Origin: Symbiodinium sp. CCMP2592 | Taxonomy: Eukaryota > Sar > Dinophyceae > Suessiales > Symbiodiniaceae | Length of the DNA: 64,000 nucleotides | Direction of reading: 5' to 3' | Assembly: GCA_905221615.1 (NCBI GenBank) | Contig: CAJNDT010006006.1 | Span: forward strand, 211,474-275,473 | Shown: piece after piece, positions 10,331 to 21,930 of the stretch | Position numbering within the stretch: the first letter of the stretch is position 1 | How the letters are laid out: each line of letters starts with the position of its first letter | The notes under the pieces: generated by a model | What the model was told of the DNA's origin: nothing | The model's database searches: none | Seen by the model: only the letters and a program-made list of their open reading frames with translations | Program-made: the position numbers and the translations under genes

Positions 10331-10344
10331 TGCAGTTCTGTGGG

Positions 10345-10648
10345 TTCGTTTGGAGGATCCAAAGGTAGCATCCCTTGACGGGGGTTCCTATAAATTGCCA
10401 TTGAGTAGCACACGATCCCAAATTAGGGGTCCTACGGTTGATGATATTAGGGTTCCTTTGAAAGGGGTCCATAAGGGTCTCTCTAAGGGGCTCCATTAAG
10501 GTATCTATAGGGGGTATAGGGTTTAGGATATAAGTCCTGCAGTACCCATGATAAGGAATATACCACAATTCCCCATAGTTGAGGGTCCTTACGGTAATGC
10601 AGGGCTGATATCATCAACCGTACTTTCTGGATCTTCCCGGATGTCTGT
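10345..10648. mobile_element. MITE family A copy interrupted by another element
   Basis: The left part (ttggaggatccaaaggtagcatcccttgacgggggttcc...aaattaggggtcctac) and right part (tactttctggatcttcccggatgtctgtg) together give a family A copy. They are separated by an inserted element at 10436-10619. Confidence 0.75.
10436..10619. mobile_element. Small inverted-repeat element nested in MITE A
   Basis: Ends are GGTTGATGATAT and its exact complement ATATCATCAACC. The host word TAC occurs on both sides (cctac/gtact), suggesting a 3-bp target duplication. The interior (gggttcctttgaaaggggtccataagggtctct) resembles the tandem unit at 39395-39560. Confidence 0.7.
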
Positions 10649-10663
10649 GTGTCGAGGCTCCTA

Positions 10664-10787
10664 TACTGGGAGGATCGTGGGACTTAGTAAGTAAAGTTAT
10701 AAGTATCTTAATTGGGGTTATAAGTAATTGCAAGTATAGTTGCCTGAATTACAACCCCAGTTACTAAGTCCCATGACCCTTTAAGTA
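10664..10787. mobile_element. MITE family B copy 5
   Basis: Left TACTGGGAGGATCGTGGGAC, right GTCCCATGACCCTTTAAGTA, with the AT-rich interior typical of the family. It starts 16 bp after the nested family A copy ends. Confidence 0.8.
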
Positions 10788-11588
10788 GGTTTCTGAAATT
10801 TCCAATAGGTTTGATGAGATTAGGCAGACCCACCAAAGTGAAGCTACAATCGCGGTGCTTTCGTGCAGGGTGTGGCAGATCGGAATGTGTAGGGCTATGA
10901 AACACTAGCAGGATATCCACTATAGTCCCTCATCATATACATATATATATATATGTTGGATGTAGCCTGCGACTTATAACACTGTTCTAGTCGGCTGCTG
11001 CACTGGATGTGGAGAGCACCTGGAGCTACGACCAGGTGCGCTTAGACAGAAATATGGTTTGGGGTGGATACCCCAAAACTCCAAAAGCCCAACAGCCGAC
11101 ACCTTGAAACCCTAAGACCCTCAACGCTGAAGCCTTGAACTACAACACCCTGCTTAAAGACGCTTATTAGACGCCCTCAAACGAGGCCTGTATATCATAG
11201 AGCCTGTCTAGTAACCTTTAATGCAACCCTCCGTAGTTGTGAAGTCCCTTATCCGAACCTTTCGCCGTTGGTGCAACAAATCCCTCTGACACCGTCATCG
11301 AACCGCTACCCTACAATCGAATTCATTAAGAACCCTAAACCCTAATATTCAAATTTATTAAGGCCCTAAACCCTACACCCTATTTCAATTCATTAAGGCC
11401 CCCGAATTGCACCCCTTTCGCGATTCGTGCATCACATCCCTTTGACACGCCAGGGCCACAGGTGACCTCCGCACGGCGGCCATGCCATCACCCGGGTGCC
11501 CTTGGTGTTGTTCTTGTAGGGTTGCTGGAAGGGTTCCTTTTGAAGTGGTCTATAAGGGTTGCTATAAAGATTATGGGGGTTTAGTGTA
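10788..11588. other. No gene seen; telomere-derived words
   Basis: Contains a TA dinucleotide run near 10938-10955 and, at about 11325-11405, imperfect repeats of attcattaag(g)ccctaaacccta. No supported gene. Confidence 0.5.
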
Positions 11589-11672
11589 GGGGCCTAAATA
11601 ATTACCAAAACTATTCCGGGGGGTGGGGGTCCTGATTATAATTATAGTATAATGGGGCCCAATATTTATTTT
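11589..11672. mobile_element. MITE family C copy, right end worn
   Basis: ggggcctaaataattaccaaaactattccgggg...cctgattataattatagtataatggggccc. The right terminal repeat is diverged. Confidence 0.65.
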
Positions 11673-12043
11673 TACACTACCGGGCTTGAACGTTTAAGGG
11701 TTTAGGTTTAAGGGCTTAGGCTTTAAGGCTTCAGGCTTGGTTCCCGCTTTGAGGTTCAGGTTGCCAGGTGACTACTTCATCTGTTGTGGTGTAAAACAGT
11801 GAGGACCCTCAGGCTAGCCCCGATACTTACACACTACACCGGACAAGAATGTGTCGATTATGGCTCGTTAGTGTCGCCTACATTCATGCTGGCACAATGT
11901 TACAGTGCTGCTCGGTCTCTTGGCCCTTCGGGTCCCTTTTCCGAATCAACTTACATGAGAAATTTGTGCACTCCGGCAATTGCAGTCGAATCGTACAGCT
12001 GTTGTTGCATCTCGGTCCGCAGGTGGCCTGCGCAAGGCGCACA

Positions 12044-12243
12044 GATGATGCCTGGGCAGATGATGCCCGGGCAAATGATGCCCGGGCAAGTCATGATGCC
12101 GGGGCAAATGATGATGCCGGGGCAGATGATGCCGGGGCAGATGCTTCCTGGCCAGATGATGCCTGCCGCGCAGATGCTGCCCGGGCAGATGATGCCAGCG
12201 GCGCAGATGATGCCGAGCCAGATGATGCCTGGAGCACAGAGCC
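12044..12243 (+). CDS. Exon-like Met-Pro-Gly-Gln repeat coding segment
   Basis: An open frame (part of a 191-codon frame from 11784 to 12359) encodes about a dozen repeats of Met-Met-Pro-Gly-Gln or Met-Met-Pro-Ala-Ala-Gln, units of roughly 15 bp. It begins right after gcgcacag and ends at gagcacag, both of which could be splice acceptor or donor contexts. Low-complexity Met/Pro/Gln/Gly runs occur in many eukaryotic RNA-binding and scaffold proteins, so no function can be named. A similar Met/Gly/Pro-rich frame follows at 13995, which suggests two exons of one gene, but I cannot show the join. The repeat might also simply be a minisatellite that is open in this frame. Confidence 0.35.
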
Positions 12244-13198
12244 TCAGCTCAACGCAGCGAGGGCAGAAAGAAAGAGAAGACAGAGGGAGGCAGGAAACAG
12301 TACAGGATAGGGGGAAGGGGGAACGGGGTGAGAGGGGGACGCGGAGCGGGACTGGATAGGGGCAGGACTTTGCGAATTCGACGCCTTTAGCTGCAGGCGA
12401 TTAGCACAGTTGTTCTCGTCCTTGTAAGCAGAATCTGTAGGATGCCCCCTGATTATGCTGAGCCTGGTTCCCTCACCCAGGCGATGGATTTCTAAATGCC
12501 GAGTCACGGTAGGTGTGCTTTCGGCAAGTCCCAGGTTCCACTTGTTGCCCCGCAGCATCTGCATAGCTATTGGAGTAAAAATGCTTATCTTGGTTGCAGG
12601 CTTAGGAAGGCAGGGCTGTCATGTTGTTCGCTCGCTTGGTCCCGAAGCATTGGTCATCGTAGGATTAGAACAGTGCGTGTCGGGTTCTGGAACTGTACTG
12701 CTAGGTAGAGCATGTGTGCCCCGCTGGCAGGACTCACCGCAAACCCCACAGTTACTCACTTACCCCAAGCCCAAGTGTTGCACCAGAACTCAGAAAACCA
12801 AGGGCTCTACCTGGGAAGCTAGGAGTCTGAGTGTTCTTAGGACGCCGTTGTATGGTTTTGATCCTTTCGATGTCACTCGCTGTTCAGAGGGACCTGCCGA
12901 GAAGTAGCTTGTTTCTGGCGGTGAGTAGAGGCTGGTACAACTACAACTAGACTACGCACCCGAATCAGAGAAACAGCAATCATGGTCAACAAAACTTGAT
13001 TAATTACAGCATTTAACAATGATGGTGTTGTCACACATGAAGTAGAAAATGATGGGTTCATACCGTAGCCTAAACCCCTAAACCCAAGCCTTGAGAGTTC
13101 TTGAAAAGCGCGCGATGCCAGACAAGTAGTAGGCTTGGGGGGTGTCCAGCTGAAGCTGGGGCTTGGTGCACAGCGTTAGTTTTGGAGGCTTTCATGAC
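12244..13198. other. No gene seen
   Basis: Purine-rich stretch (12245-12360), then sequence with overlapping short frames and no motif. Could be intron if the Met-rich segments on either side belong to one gene. Confidence 0.35.

Positions 13199-13248
<50 letters not shown>
13199..13248. repeat. TA microsatellite
   Basis: About 50 bp of (TA)n with one tatgta interruption. Confidence 0.9.
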
Positions 13249-13249
<1 letters not shown>

Positions 13250-13387
13250 GTATAATGGCTATTAATGGGTTTGACAGTGGGTTTTAAGGGGGTGTTATTA
13301 TCTCTTTTCCTCCATTCTCACGAACCAAAGAAGCACCGACTCATAAAGTGTGGAAACGTATCCCCCATCCACCCACCCCAAACATAG

Positions 13388-13498
13388 TATATGGGTAGTT
13401 GTCAAAAACAGGGTCCCTGTTTGGGTACCCTAAATAGTAGGTGCCGCATTTTATTAAGGATCCAGAAAGGGACCATAGTTTTGACAGCCACTCATATG
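13388..13498. mobile_element. MITE family D copy 1
   Basis: Left TATATGGGTAGTTGTCAAAA and right ttttgacagccactcatat are inverted ends. The centre gtttgggtaccctaaatagtaggtgccgcat matches the second copy at 18818-18920. Confidence 0.8.
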
Positions 13499-13548
13499 GA
13501 TAATCATTCAGACCCCTGAAGAAGGGACTAAGAGTCTGGGAGTTTGAA

Positions 13549-13592
13549 AACGTAGGTTTAGGGATTTAGGGGTTTAGGGTGTAGGGGTTTAG
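13549..13592. repeat. TTTAGGG-like tract
   Basis: ggtttagggatttaggggtttagggtgtaggggtttagggg: short degenerate telomere-type repeat. Confidence 0.7.
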
Positions 13593-13994
13593 GGGCAGCA
13601 AGGGTCAAGGGTGCGAGAATTGGTCGTTTAGGATTTTACTTGAAGGATCAGGGACTTTGTGATAGTGAGTAAGAGTTCATCTTGGGTTAGAGCTATAAGT
13701 TACCTGGGGCGGCCACACTTATAGCATGCACGCGACGTACCCTGGTCTTCAGGCAGCGCGGGGCTTCGGAGCGTAAGCTGCTGTTGACGTTTAGGGGTAG
13801 GGCGCCTCGGCTCACAGAAACTAATAATTAGTATCTAAGGTGTCTAGTCACGTGCGGAGGTGAATGTATTTAGCATTCGGCTGGTAGAGTTTCCCCACGG
13901 CCGCAGCAGCATCTAGACTTCAATAGCCCTTTTGCGTGCGTAGGCTCCCTTATCTTGTTTAGTCAGCCCCTGTGCAGCACAGCCTACCGTAAGG

Positions 13995-14225
13995 ATGGCT
14001 CCAATGGGGCACATGATGGGGCCCGGCGTGCAGACGACCCCTCAAGGCGGGGCAATGGCCAATGCCGGACCCCCGGGGCAGTTTTTAGACGGAAAGTCTC
14101 ATGGAAAAGGGTCCTATATTGCTGTTCTTCTCAGTGCCTTGATTGTTGACGTGTGTCGGGTTGCAGAACTCAGAAGAGGACTCGAACAGGGACTTAAACA
14201 GTCGGATCCTGATAAGGATCCCTAA
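13995..14225 (+). CDS. Exon-like Met/Gly/Pro-rich coding segment
   Basis: Starts at ATG with MAPMGHMMGPGVQTTPQGG and is open for 76 codons. The first 35 residues are rich in Met, Gly, Pro and Gln, resembling the repeat at 12044-12243. After about residue 36 the composition changes to a hydrophobic stretch (SYIAVLLSALIVDVCRVAEL), which may be intron read-through or a real membrane-like segment. It may be part of the same split gene as 12044-12243. No family is recognised. Confidence 0.3.
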   Translation: MAPMGHMMGPGVQTTPQGGAMANAGPPGQFLDGKSHGKGSYIAVLLSALIVDVCRVAELRRGLEQGLKQSDPDKDP

Positions 14226-15288
14226 GCAAGGTGGCACGGACCTAGTTACTGTAGTAGGTTTAATGCAGTAGTTTAGGATTACCGGAACATTGCTATCAAA
14301 TCGAAACAACGGTACTACTTGTACTCATGGTAGTTTGAAATGTGTTTGTGATCGTGGTCTTGGTGCTCCTGCTTAAGGCATACCGATTGAAGATAAAGGC
14401 GGCAAAATCTTCCGGGCTTGGCCCTGGCTACTTGCATTTCCCTGCTGGCGACGTGTCGCTACCACAGCTGCGGACGGAACATCCCCGCACGGGCGAAAGC
14501 AACAGTCACTAGAAAGACCACGACGGGAGACTACGAGCTCAACACGTCACAGGTGATCCTGGCATGTTTTCAATCATTGCCTTGGACTGCTGACACGGGT
14601 TCGTGGCACGTGTAGAAGCCCGCGCTTGCCCATGGATCCACGAAGCTGACAGCCACTGCCGACCCCAAGCTCTGCACTACTTGTAGCTTTGTGCTGTCAG
14701 TACCGTGAGCAGTTTTGCAACATAGTAAACACCTGCTGCCACAGCGTCTCAAGCCATCAAGTCCGCAATCAGATTTTCCGCAGGGAGCCTTGCTATTGCC
14801 ATGCTTGGTGAATGCGGTGGGTGCATCGCCCTCACTTGGCTCTGGTATCTTCTCACCCGACCGAATGAACCCGTCAAAGATCAGAGGCCAGGTTCTATGC
14901 AGGCAACTTCCGCTGGCTCTATCGATAGGCAGGTGAACCGCTCAAGACCTGAAGGCCCGAGTCAGCACGTCCGAGAACAAAGGAGGAAGGTCGACCACTC
15001 ACGACCTCGTGGGCCCATGCAACGTTTCCACGTACAGCGGCCAGATGACATGCAGGCACTTTCTGCAACCTCGTTCATGCTGAACGGCACTACTGTTCGA
15101 AACAGTAAGGTTCCCTTTGAGTATGGCTTCATGCTGGGCAGCACTCGCTCAAGTCGAATGTACCATGCTGGACTGCTGTTCAAGTGTGAATTTGATGTTG
15201 ACAGTGTGAAGTATAGGTTCGCCTCCGCCGATCGAGTTCACGATGGCATTGAGATATACTTCTTCAACACTGAGGAGTCGGCCGATGA

Positions 15289-15594
15289 GATTTCAAGCGG
15301 TTTCAGTGTATCCACGATGGGCAGGACGATCCGTTCACCGACTATTTAGTAAAGTCCTGGTACCAATCCTGGACCCCAGCAGCACAGCTGCACGACTTCA
15401 TATGCACCGAGCTGGCACGCAAGTTTGACATCTTTGGCTTCAAGTACCCTCAGGACTTGGCAAACAAGCAAAAGCTGACAAACTGCATTGCATTCACATG
15501 CCGCGGAGGGGCGGTAATGGCACGTGATGAAGACTGCTTTCTTGCCGACTCCTCTGCGGTAATGGCTCAGCTTTGCGATCGCCGTCGCTCGTAA
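15289..15594 (+). CDS. Exon-like ORF without its own start, unknown protein
   Basis: Frame 1 is open for 101 codons from just after a TGA at 15286 to a TAA at 15592. Around position 15325 it reads DDPFTDYLVKSWYQSWTP, and later LHDFICTELARKFDIFGFKY. This has normal protein composition, with aromatic residues spaced as in a folded domain, unlike the repeat-derived frames nearby. There is no upstream ATG; the neighbouring frame 2 (14801-15349) also reads protein-like (FKCEFDVDSVKYRFASADRV near 15180-15240). Either an intron or a frameshift near 15270-15300 separates the two parts. I recognise no family. It is probably a host exon or a decayed gene. Confidence 0.4.
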   Translation, partial: DFKRFQCIHDGQDDPFTDYLVKSWYQSWTPAAQLHDFICTELARKFDIFGFKYPQDLANKQKLTNCIAFTCRGGAVMARDEDCFLADSSAVMAQLCDRRRS

Positions 15595-15739
15595 TTCTAA
15601 ACTTCGTAATTAATTCTGAGGAACGACATCGCGGAACCTATCACTCCTATCACTGGATTCGGCAACATAAAGATCCTAATAATGACTGGGGGCTTCTTGA
15701 TCAGGTTCGTGCTCGTACTTCCAAATTCGGGGCTAGTGG

Positions 15740-16030
15740 ATGGTACCCATGCTCCGCTCGATCCCGATGCCGTCCGGTTGCAGGACAGTTGCGAAAGGGA
15801 TTTCTCCCACAAGTGGTTTACCCTTGCGCATTGTTCCAGATGTGAAAAGGTTCTGCGAGTTTGCTGCAAGTCTCTCTGTATTCGGTCGCACAGCAATGCA
15901 CTCAAAGCACGTTTGTCGGTTGGCTACTCTGACTCCAAAACAACCGAAGACCTCGACCACAAGTCTTCCCCAGCCAGGTACAGCAACGGCCACGACTACA
16001 ACCTCTGCAGTATGCATCCGGCTCTACTAG
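15740..16030 (+). CDS. Exon-like ORF, unknown protein
   Basis: Open for 96 codons. The first half reads like a folded protein (GLPLRIVPDVKRFCEFAASL around 15820-15880) and the last third is a Thr/Pro/Ser-rich tail. It lies in a different frame from 15289-15594 and overlaps a longer frame (15682-16197) of less protein-like composition. It may be a further exon of the same locus. No known domain is visible. Confidence 0.3.
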   Translation: MVPMLRSIPMPSGCRTVAKGISPTSGLPLRIVPDVKRFCEFAASLSVFGRTAMHSKHVCRLATLTPKQPKTSTTSLPQPGTATATTTTSAVCIRLY

Positions 16031-17404
16031 TTCACAGCGTGGGTCTTTCGGAGTACCGGCTGAGGATTGTGGCACATTGGGTTCCGGAATACTATGGCGT
16101 TGCTGTTTCTTCGTGCTGGAATCCTGGTTGGAACCACGAAAGAACAAGTGCTTGGAAGCGTTTGGCCCGGCTGCTTCGGAGCGCAGTGGAGTGTTAGCGA
16201 TCAGCAGACTCTCGGTACACCATCTGGGCATACAGCGAACACCTGACCGAAGGCGAGACTTCTCATGACCTGACGAGAAGCTACCAAACGTGGAAGCTAA
16301 ACCCTAAACCTCGTTTCTGTCTTGTTTCTGAATCCTAGTCGGCCCATGTGTGGGAAGTAATTACCTTAAGCATGCCTCCAGTGTCCGACTTGGGATGCTC
16401 GTAACATGGGTAGTCCCTCGGATGGGGGTTCAAGATCTCGGGGCCTTGCAGGGTTTCTGAAGGTGTTTCATACATCTCCTTGTATCGACATCCTGACTAA
16501 AAGGAAACCGAAAATGTGCAAGAGGCATTTACACCAGGTTTTGCGGCCACGAAACGTACATGCTAACATGACCCAGAGCTCAAAGGCAGCCACGTTCTGC
16601 TGGTGGCTGGATCCTTTGGTTCCGGAAATCCTTCCCTGAAACTATTCCCGCAGTTTTTCCTTTTAGTATCTCTGGCGCCGGATGTTCTTCTAGACTGCTC
16701 CCATCTACGGAAACTTGGAGCAGAAACAGGGCGAAAGGGTAGAGACGGGAAAGCCATGAGGAGAAGACACGGGGAGCCAAGCAAACCGCAATGCCGCCGG
16801 CCCAAACAGAAAAAGATAACTAGCTGTATACAGCGTCCCAACATGTAGTTGTCAATGTGCATAGCTACGTCACATGCACTACATATAAGCTTTGTCGGTC
16901 GTGGTGCCGACGTCTGTCTATACAATCTGCTGACATAGAGAGAGTTGATGAATTCTCGGGCGCCTCGCATGCCTAGTGCATACCTCTTTCTCTGTGAGAC
17001 TCCTCCGTGGCATGGTGACGTACTGTTGTTTTTCTGTGTGTGAGAGAGAGAGTGTGTTCTACAATAGAACCTATGCAGAACCGTGACAGCACACCTTACG
17101 ACGGTTGATGATCAATACATCATCCATCCTAAGCCTGTAGTCGCACGTAGCTTTGCTTCGTTCCTTTCCTGCAGCAAACTTTTGCAAAGGCATCCAAGAG
17201 AAGTTCTGAGTTAACCCTATGTTTCGGGACGACTGAAGGCTTCGCAGCTGCCCTCTGACCTGAACAAACTCTCAGACAAGGCCTGGAGGGCTTTGTGTTT
17301 ATGCTAGGGCTGCTAGGGATTTGGGGAGACCAGGTTTTTGATCTTTCGGGCTTAATGGCATCAGTTTATAAACCAGGCACAAGCAATGCTTACATCTTCG
17401 CAGC
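16031..17404. other. No supported gene
   Basis: Several overlapping frames on both strands around 16400-16970, none with a motif or clear bias. A short gagagagagtgtg repeat lies at about 17040. Confidence 0.4.
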
Positions 17405-17436
17405 GCTTACTAAGTCCCATGACCCTCCAAGTAGGG
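17405..17436. mobile_element. MITE family B, right-end remnant
   Basis: cttactaagtcccatgaccctccaagtaggg is the right end of family B. No left end is present. Confidence 0.65.
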
Positions 17437-18817
17437 TCTGGGTTTGGGGTTTATTCCGAGGGTCATGGATCGCGGTAGGCAGATTGCTTGTAAAGTTAGC
17501 TCAGTTGCCTTGAACTCAAGACAGTGGGTGGTGAGGGATCCGAGCTCTAATCGGCAAAATAATCTGTAATAATCTGTATAGTTCCTTTATTGGCATGCCC
17601 AACCCACCTCCCCCCCCCCCGCCCGGATACTCATCCTCGGGCAGGCTTGGTGGTCGCCCTCCTTGCAAACCTACATCTCATAGAGGTTTGAGGTGTGTGG
17701 TGTTTGACTTGGGATAAACGATTTGGGCTTGATGTGTAGGGTTTCGGCCTTGAGATTGAGGTTCAGGGCTTTCGGTTTGGATCTCAAGACGCGCGTTTCC
17801 TTGGAAAGTTTGGAGTTTGTGTAGCGCTCGGTCCCCCAACCCTAAGACCCCTAATCAAACTCCTACACCCGGACCAGGAGATGAGGCAGCGACTGGAGGA
17901 AAGTCGCTTGATGCAAATAGGGGAGCCTCCTGTTCAGGGTCAAAGATGGCCCGCGGCAGTTTACCGCGCACCTAGTGTTTGGCGTTTAGGGTGCTTGAGC
18001 TTAGTACTCAAAGCGTTTAGGACGTCTGAATTTCTGGGTTGCTGCTCTGACTTGAAGGATCAGGGGGCGTGGCAAGCCTGAGGGGCTTAGATGCTCTGAC
18101 AGGGTTTTGATGGGGTCCTGAGGGTTGGCTGTTGCAGTCGCTTAAACAGCGCTACAAGTGGGGCTGCAACTAGGACAACCACGCTAATTACAGTCCCATG
18201 ATACTTCAAGTAGCCGGTTAAGTCAAGCTGTCTTGTTTTCTTGCGTATCGGAAAGAGAAATCAGTAGTGTGTCACACAGCCCGACAGCGTTGAGGGCCGA
18301 GGCTGAACGGTTTTCGGGCTTATAGGAATGCTGGAAGAATCCAATAGGTCGATCCTGTGGAGCTCTTGTTAAGTACCCTCCTTGGCTGAATAGTTTACGG
18401 TCTGAGGGTGCGCATGGACGTGCTTCTGAGGTAGGCCCTCGGCTCATCAAATCAGGGAAGACACCGGCCAGCCTCCGACTCAAAACGCTTTAAATTACAA
18501 AGGATGCTGTCATTCAGTGTTCAGATCACTAAAGTGTCCTTGACATCTGGACCCGAACACCGAATCTTGAAAGACCCCCATGTCGTGACCCCAAAATTTT
18601 GAATCGGAAATCCAAGAACCTGAAAAAGGTTGTTTCAAGCATAAGCCAACAAGAAGAAAACTACAGCTGAAACCTGCTTATGATAAGAGTTGGAAAAACA
18701 GCTCCGAGCAACGTGCCGAGAGGTGTCGCCATGCTCTCCGATGAGCAGCTTGACGAAGAGCTGAAAAGTGCAGGAGCAATTTAGGGGCCGGAATACTCGT
18801 GTTTGCGTAGATATCGC
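17437..18817. other. No gene seen; weak MITE remnants
   Basis: Fragments ttgaaggatcaggggg (18050) and cagtcccatgatacttcaagta (18191) may be two ends of one broken family B element with about 120 bp between. Otherwise nothing recognised. Confidence 0.4.
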
Positions 18818-18920
18818 TATATGGGTAGTTGTCAAAATTATGTTTGGGTACTCTAAATATTAGGTGCCGTAGTATAATACGGATTCAATGAGGGACCATA
18901 ATTTGACAACCACCCATATA
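18818..18920. mobile_element. MITE family D copy 2
   Basis: Starts TATATGGGTAGTTGTCAAAA and ends TTTGACAACCACCCATATA, near-perfect inverted repeats. The flanking TA dinucleotides would fit a TA target duplication. Interior as in 13388-13498. About 103 bp. Confidence 0.85.
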
Positions 18921-20194
18921 ACCACAGGGCTATACAGGGTTCAAGTATTTCGAACTATTCAGATTGATTTGGGTGGTCGTAAGGGGTCGTTGTCTTAGAG
19001 GGTCCAGGGCTTTGTGCATTGAAGGTTGGTTTGGATGTGGGGTGTCGGTATTTGGACTCGTCTTATCCGGCATCCTTTCTGAAGCAGCTTGCCAGAGGCC
19101 TTCACGGTAGGAGTCGTTTTGTTCAAGGGCTAAGGTTTATTCCGGAGATTTTCTCAGGGCTGCAAGAAGGTGTGACATGGTTTCATGAAGACAGGTTGTC
19201 ATTGGTTTTGCTTTTGGAGCTCAAGTCACTTGCTCTTTTTTGCTACGTGCGCTACTTCATCTTGCAATACTAGTTACGCTGTCCTCATTTAACTGCTTCT
19301 TTACAGCCTGTGAAAAAGCCAAAAAAGAAAGTGAACGGAATGTTGCCTGGTTTAGGCATGAGTGCTCCTCCTTTAGGATGAGTGGCTCTTAGGGCTTAGG
19401 ATTTATTGATCACGGCGAGCTACCTGTAAGCCAACATTCAAGACAAAGGCCGACATGAGCTTTAGGCTTCAGGGTTTTTAAGCTGTAGGCGCTAGGGCTT
19501 CAGCATGCAGGGGCTTGGGGTTTTGAGTTACGGCAGAGCAGAACCATCATTGGACGGATCCGGAAGAACAGCCAAGGCACTGATGCAGGAAAGCCTTGGC
19601 AAGACCCTCAAACCCGAACCCGATAATCTGAATTGAGTTTGCACTACGAGTCACTATCACGTGGCATACTACACTGTAGGATTATGTAGTAAAGACCACT
19701 CTGAAGCATTGTAGCGCCCCCGCACAATGACGGCAGTGTTCCGCTCTTGTCGGTGTGTAGTTCCGGGCTAGATCGCATGGTTTATGCCACATTCGGTGCT
19801 TCTATCCTTGCTTACGAAGCAACAAAGCCACAGAAGAAGTGCTTCCACATGGAACATGGGACCCTGACAGCTTTGCCACAGAGCCTGGCAGATTCGACGC
19901 TTTGTCACATGCCTTGCGGCTTCGGGTTTCGCCAGTACTTATCGTCACGGAGGTGTAATGTTCTATCGGTTGGGTGCTACTGCTGCATGCCAGGCGTCAC
20001 TTGATGTTCTGGGTTGCCAAGACTGTGGCAACTACTTGCTTCTGTTTGAACCCCCACACTGCTCCCTAGACGAGCTAGGTAAAATAAACTGGAAAGAGTA
20101 TCCTAGCGGCACATGGGTCAAGACAGCTGCAATCACTAGCTCTCAACCCTATGCCCTCAAAGCCGCGAGCTGGAAGTGGTCTTTTCGGGCTTCT
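18921..20194. other. No supported gene
   Basis: Frames at 19747-20004 and 19958-20221 overlap in different phases and contain protein-like words (for example KKCFHMEHGTLTALPQSLAD near 19830). Evidence is too thin to call a gene. They may be decayed coding sequence. Confidence 0.35.
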
Positions 20195-20314
20195 TACAGG
20201 GTCATGGGACTTAGTAACTAGGGTCATAATTAAGGTAGCTATACCTATAAGTGCTTATCGCCCCGATTAGAGTACTTATAACCTTACTTACTAAGTCCCA
20301 TGATCCTCCAAGTA
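20195..20314. mobile_element. MITE family B copy 6
   Basis: Left TACAGGGTCATGGGACTTAG, right CTAAGTCCCATGATCCTCCA followed by AGTA. AT-rich interior. Confidence 0.85.
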
Positions 20315-20499
20315 AGAGCCCTACTTAAACGTTCCGATTTTGGTAAGTGTGTTAGGGGGTTAGTTTGAAACCCATACTTGCAAGACTTTGTGGCCAGGAA
20401 TTCAAGTGCCTGCAGATGCCACCCGAGCAGAGAAGGCTGCAGCCATTGAGGGCTGAAGATGTTCATTATTTTGAGCTTCAGATTTGGGGTTGCTTTAGT

Positions 20500-20632
20500 C
20501 ATAGGGATCCTTAGGGGTGTAGGGGGGAGGGGTGTAGGGGACTATATTTCCTTAAATAGGCCTTATTCGTCCTTATTATGGGCCTTAAGGCCCCCTACCC
20601 CCCCTCCCCCTACACCCGTAAGGATCCCTATG
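20500..20632. mobile_element. MITE family G copy 1, intact
   Basis: Inverted arms of about 34 bp start CATAGGGATCCTTAGGGGTG and end in the complement (CCGTAAGGATCCCTATG). They enclose aggccttattcgtccttattatgggcctt. 133 bp. The arms are strongly purine/pyrimidine-asymmetric. Confidence 0.85.
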
Positions 20633-21833
20633 ATTTAGGCCCAGGACTCCGATTTCAGGTTTACGGTTTACGTTGTCGAGTTTCAGGCTTAGTTTTCGAG
20701 GCTTAAGGTCTGGGTTTCGTGGGTTTTGGGTTTAAAGGTTGGTGTAGACCTGATGCCCCAAAAGACCTACCGCTGTTCGCACGAATAGCTACCCAAGAAA
20801 ACACTCCAATTGTTCAGGCCCAATATTATCCACACCAAGAGCCTTGCAGAACTCTTGCAGACATCTAGAAGAGATGGTACGCTGGCAGCATCGACCCGGT
20901 GAAAGTCATGTCCTGACCTGTATCCCATCTACTCAAAGGCTAGAACCCCCAAAAGACTGCAAAAAGATGTCCTAGAATTATATGCATTAAGATGAGGCCG
21001 TTTGAGGGGCTCTCTTCTTTGGAGTCTTCGGGCAGCCCGCCATTTGACCATCGTGTGGCTCGTCCAGAAAACGGCGAACGCGCAGTGGTCCCCGCAACAA
21101 TGACATGAAGACCGGCAGGACTAACGTTGAACCAATCCTTAGAAAGCCGACTACCGACCTCTGCAATAGCTCATGCCCTCCAAAAAACCCTAAGACCTAA
21201 TCACAGATCCCCATTGGCCCATGAGCAAAGCACTACATAAACTTCGCGATGCCGTGCAAAATCCTATTGACACCCGTTTCAAAGTATTATTGAAGTGCAG
21301 ATGCACAGGTGCAGAAGTATTTGCACATTGACGCACCGCTGAAAGCACCGCAAGTGCCCAAGCAAAGACAAGGCTCTAAGATCCGGGTGGTGTTTAGCAT
21401 TCGCGTTATAAGTTTTGCGGCACAAGGCTTAGACATGGGGTGTACAAGTTTTGAGGTGACAACTGACAATTCAACTCACCCCTCCGTGTGCCTCTCACGC
21501 ATCGACCTGCGATCTATCTGGAATGTTTGCCAACGAGGAGACCCTTCCAACTGATGTAGCCCGTGATTTGTCAACCCACTCCCGTTAAGGGTCTTAATGT
21601 TAATGTTAGGATCCCTGTTAACGACTGCCGCATCGGGTGCTTTTGCTGAAAACTCGGCTCGTGGCACACAGTTCGCATTCAAGTGCCTGGTGCTAAACCT
21701 CACAGGTTTCTGGGTCGTCTTGACAGGAAATTCAGGCGTCGGCATGAATAGGCGTTAAATTCCGTGGTCGTGATCATAGCAGTGAGAATGCCCAAGGCCC
21801 TCTTCTAGTCTTTGAGGCCCCTATACCAGTCTA
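20633..21833. other. No gene seen
   Basis: No supported coding frame or terminal repeats. Confidence 0.4.
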
Positions 21834-21930
21834 GGTTCATGAGTAGTACCCTTTTGCCGCTTAGTCCTTCAGGAAAACCGAAAAAAGAGCAAAAAGGGTA
21901 GCCTCATTATTGCAGGGCTACTCTGGAACC
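21834..21930. mobile_element. MITE family F3
   Basis: Left ggttcatgagtagtacccttt and right gggctactctggaacc are imperfect inverted ends. Related to 9899-10004 and 37866-37975. Confidence 0.65.
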
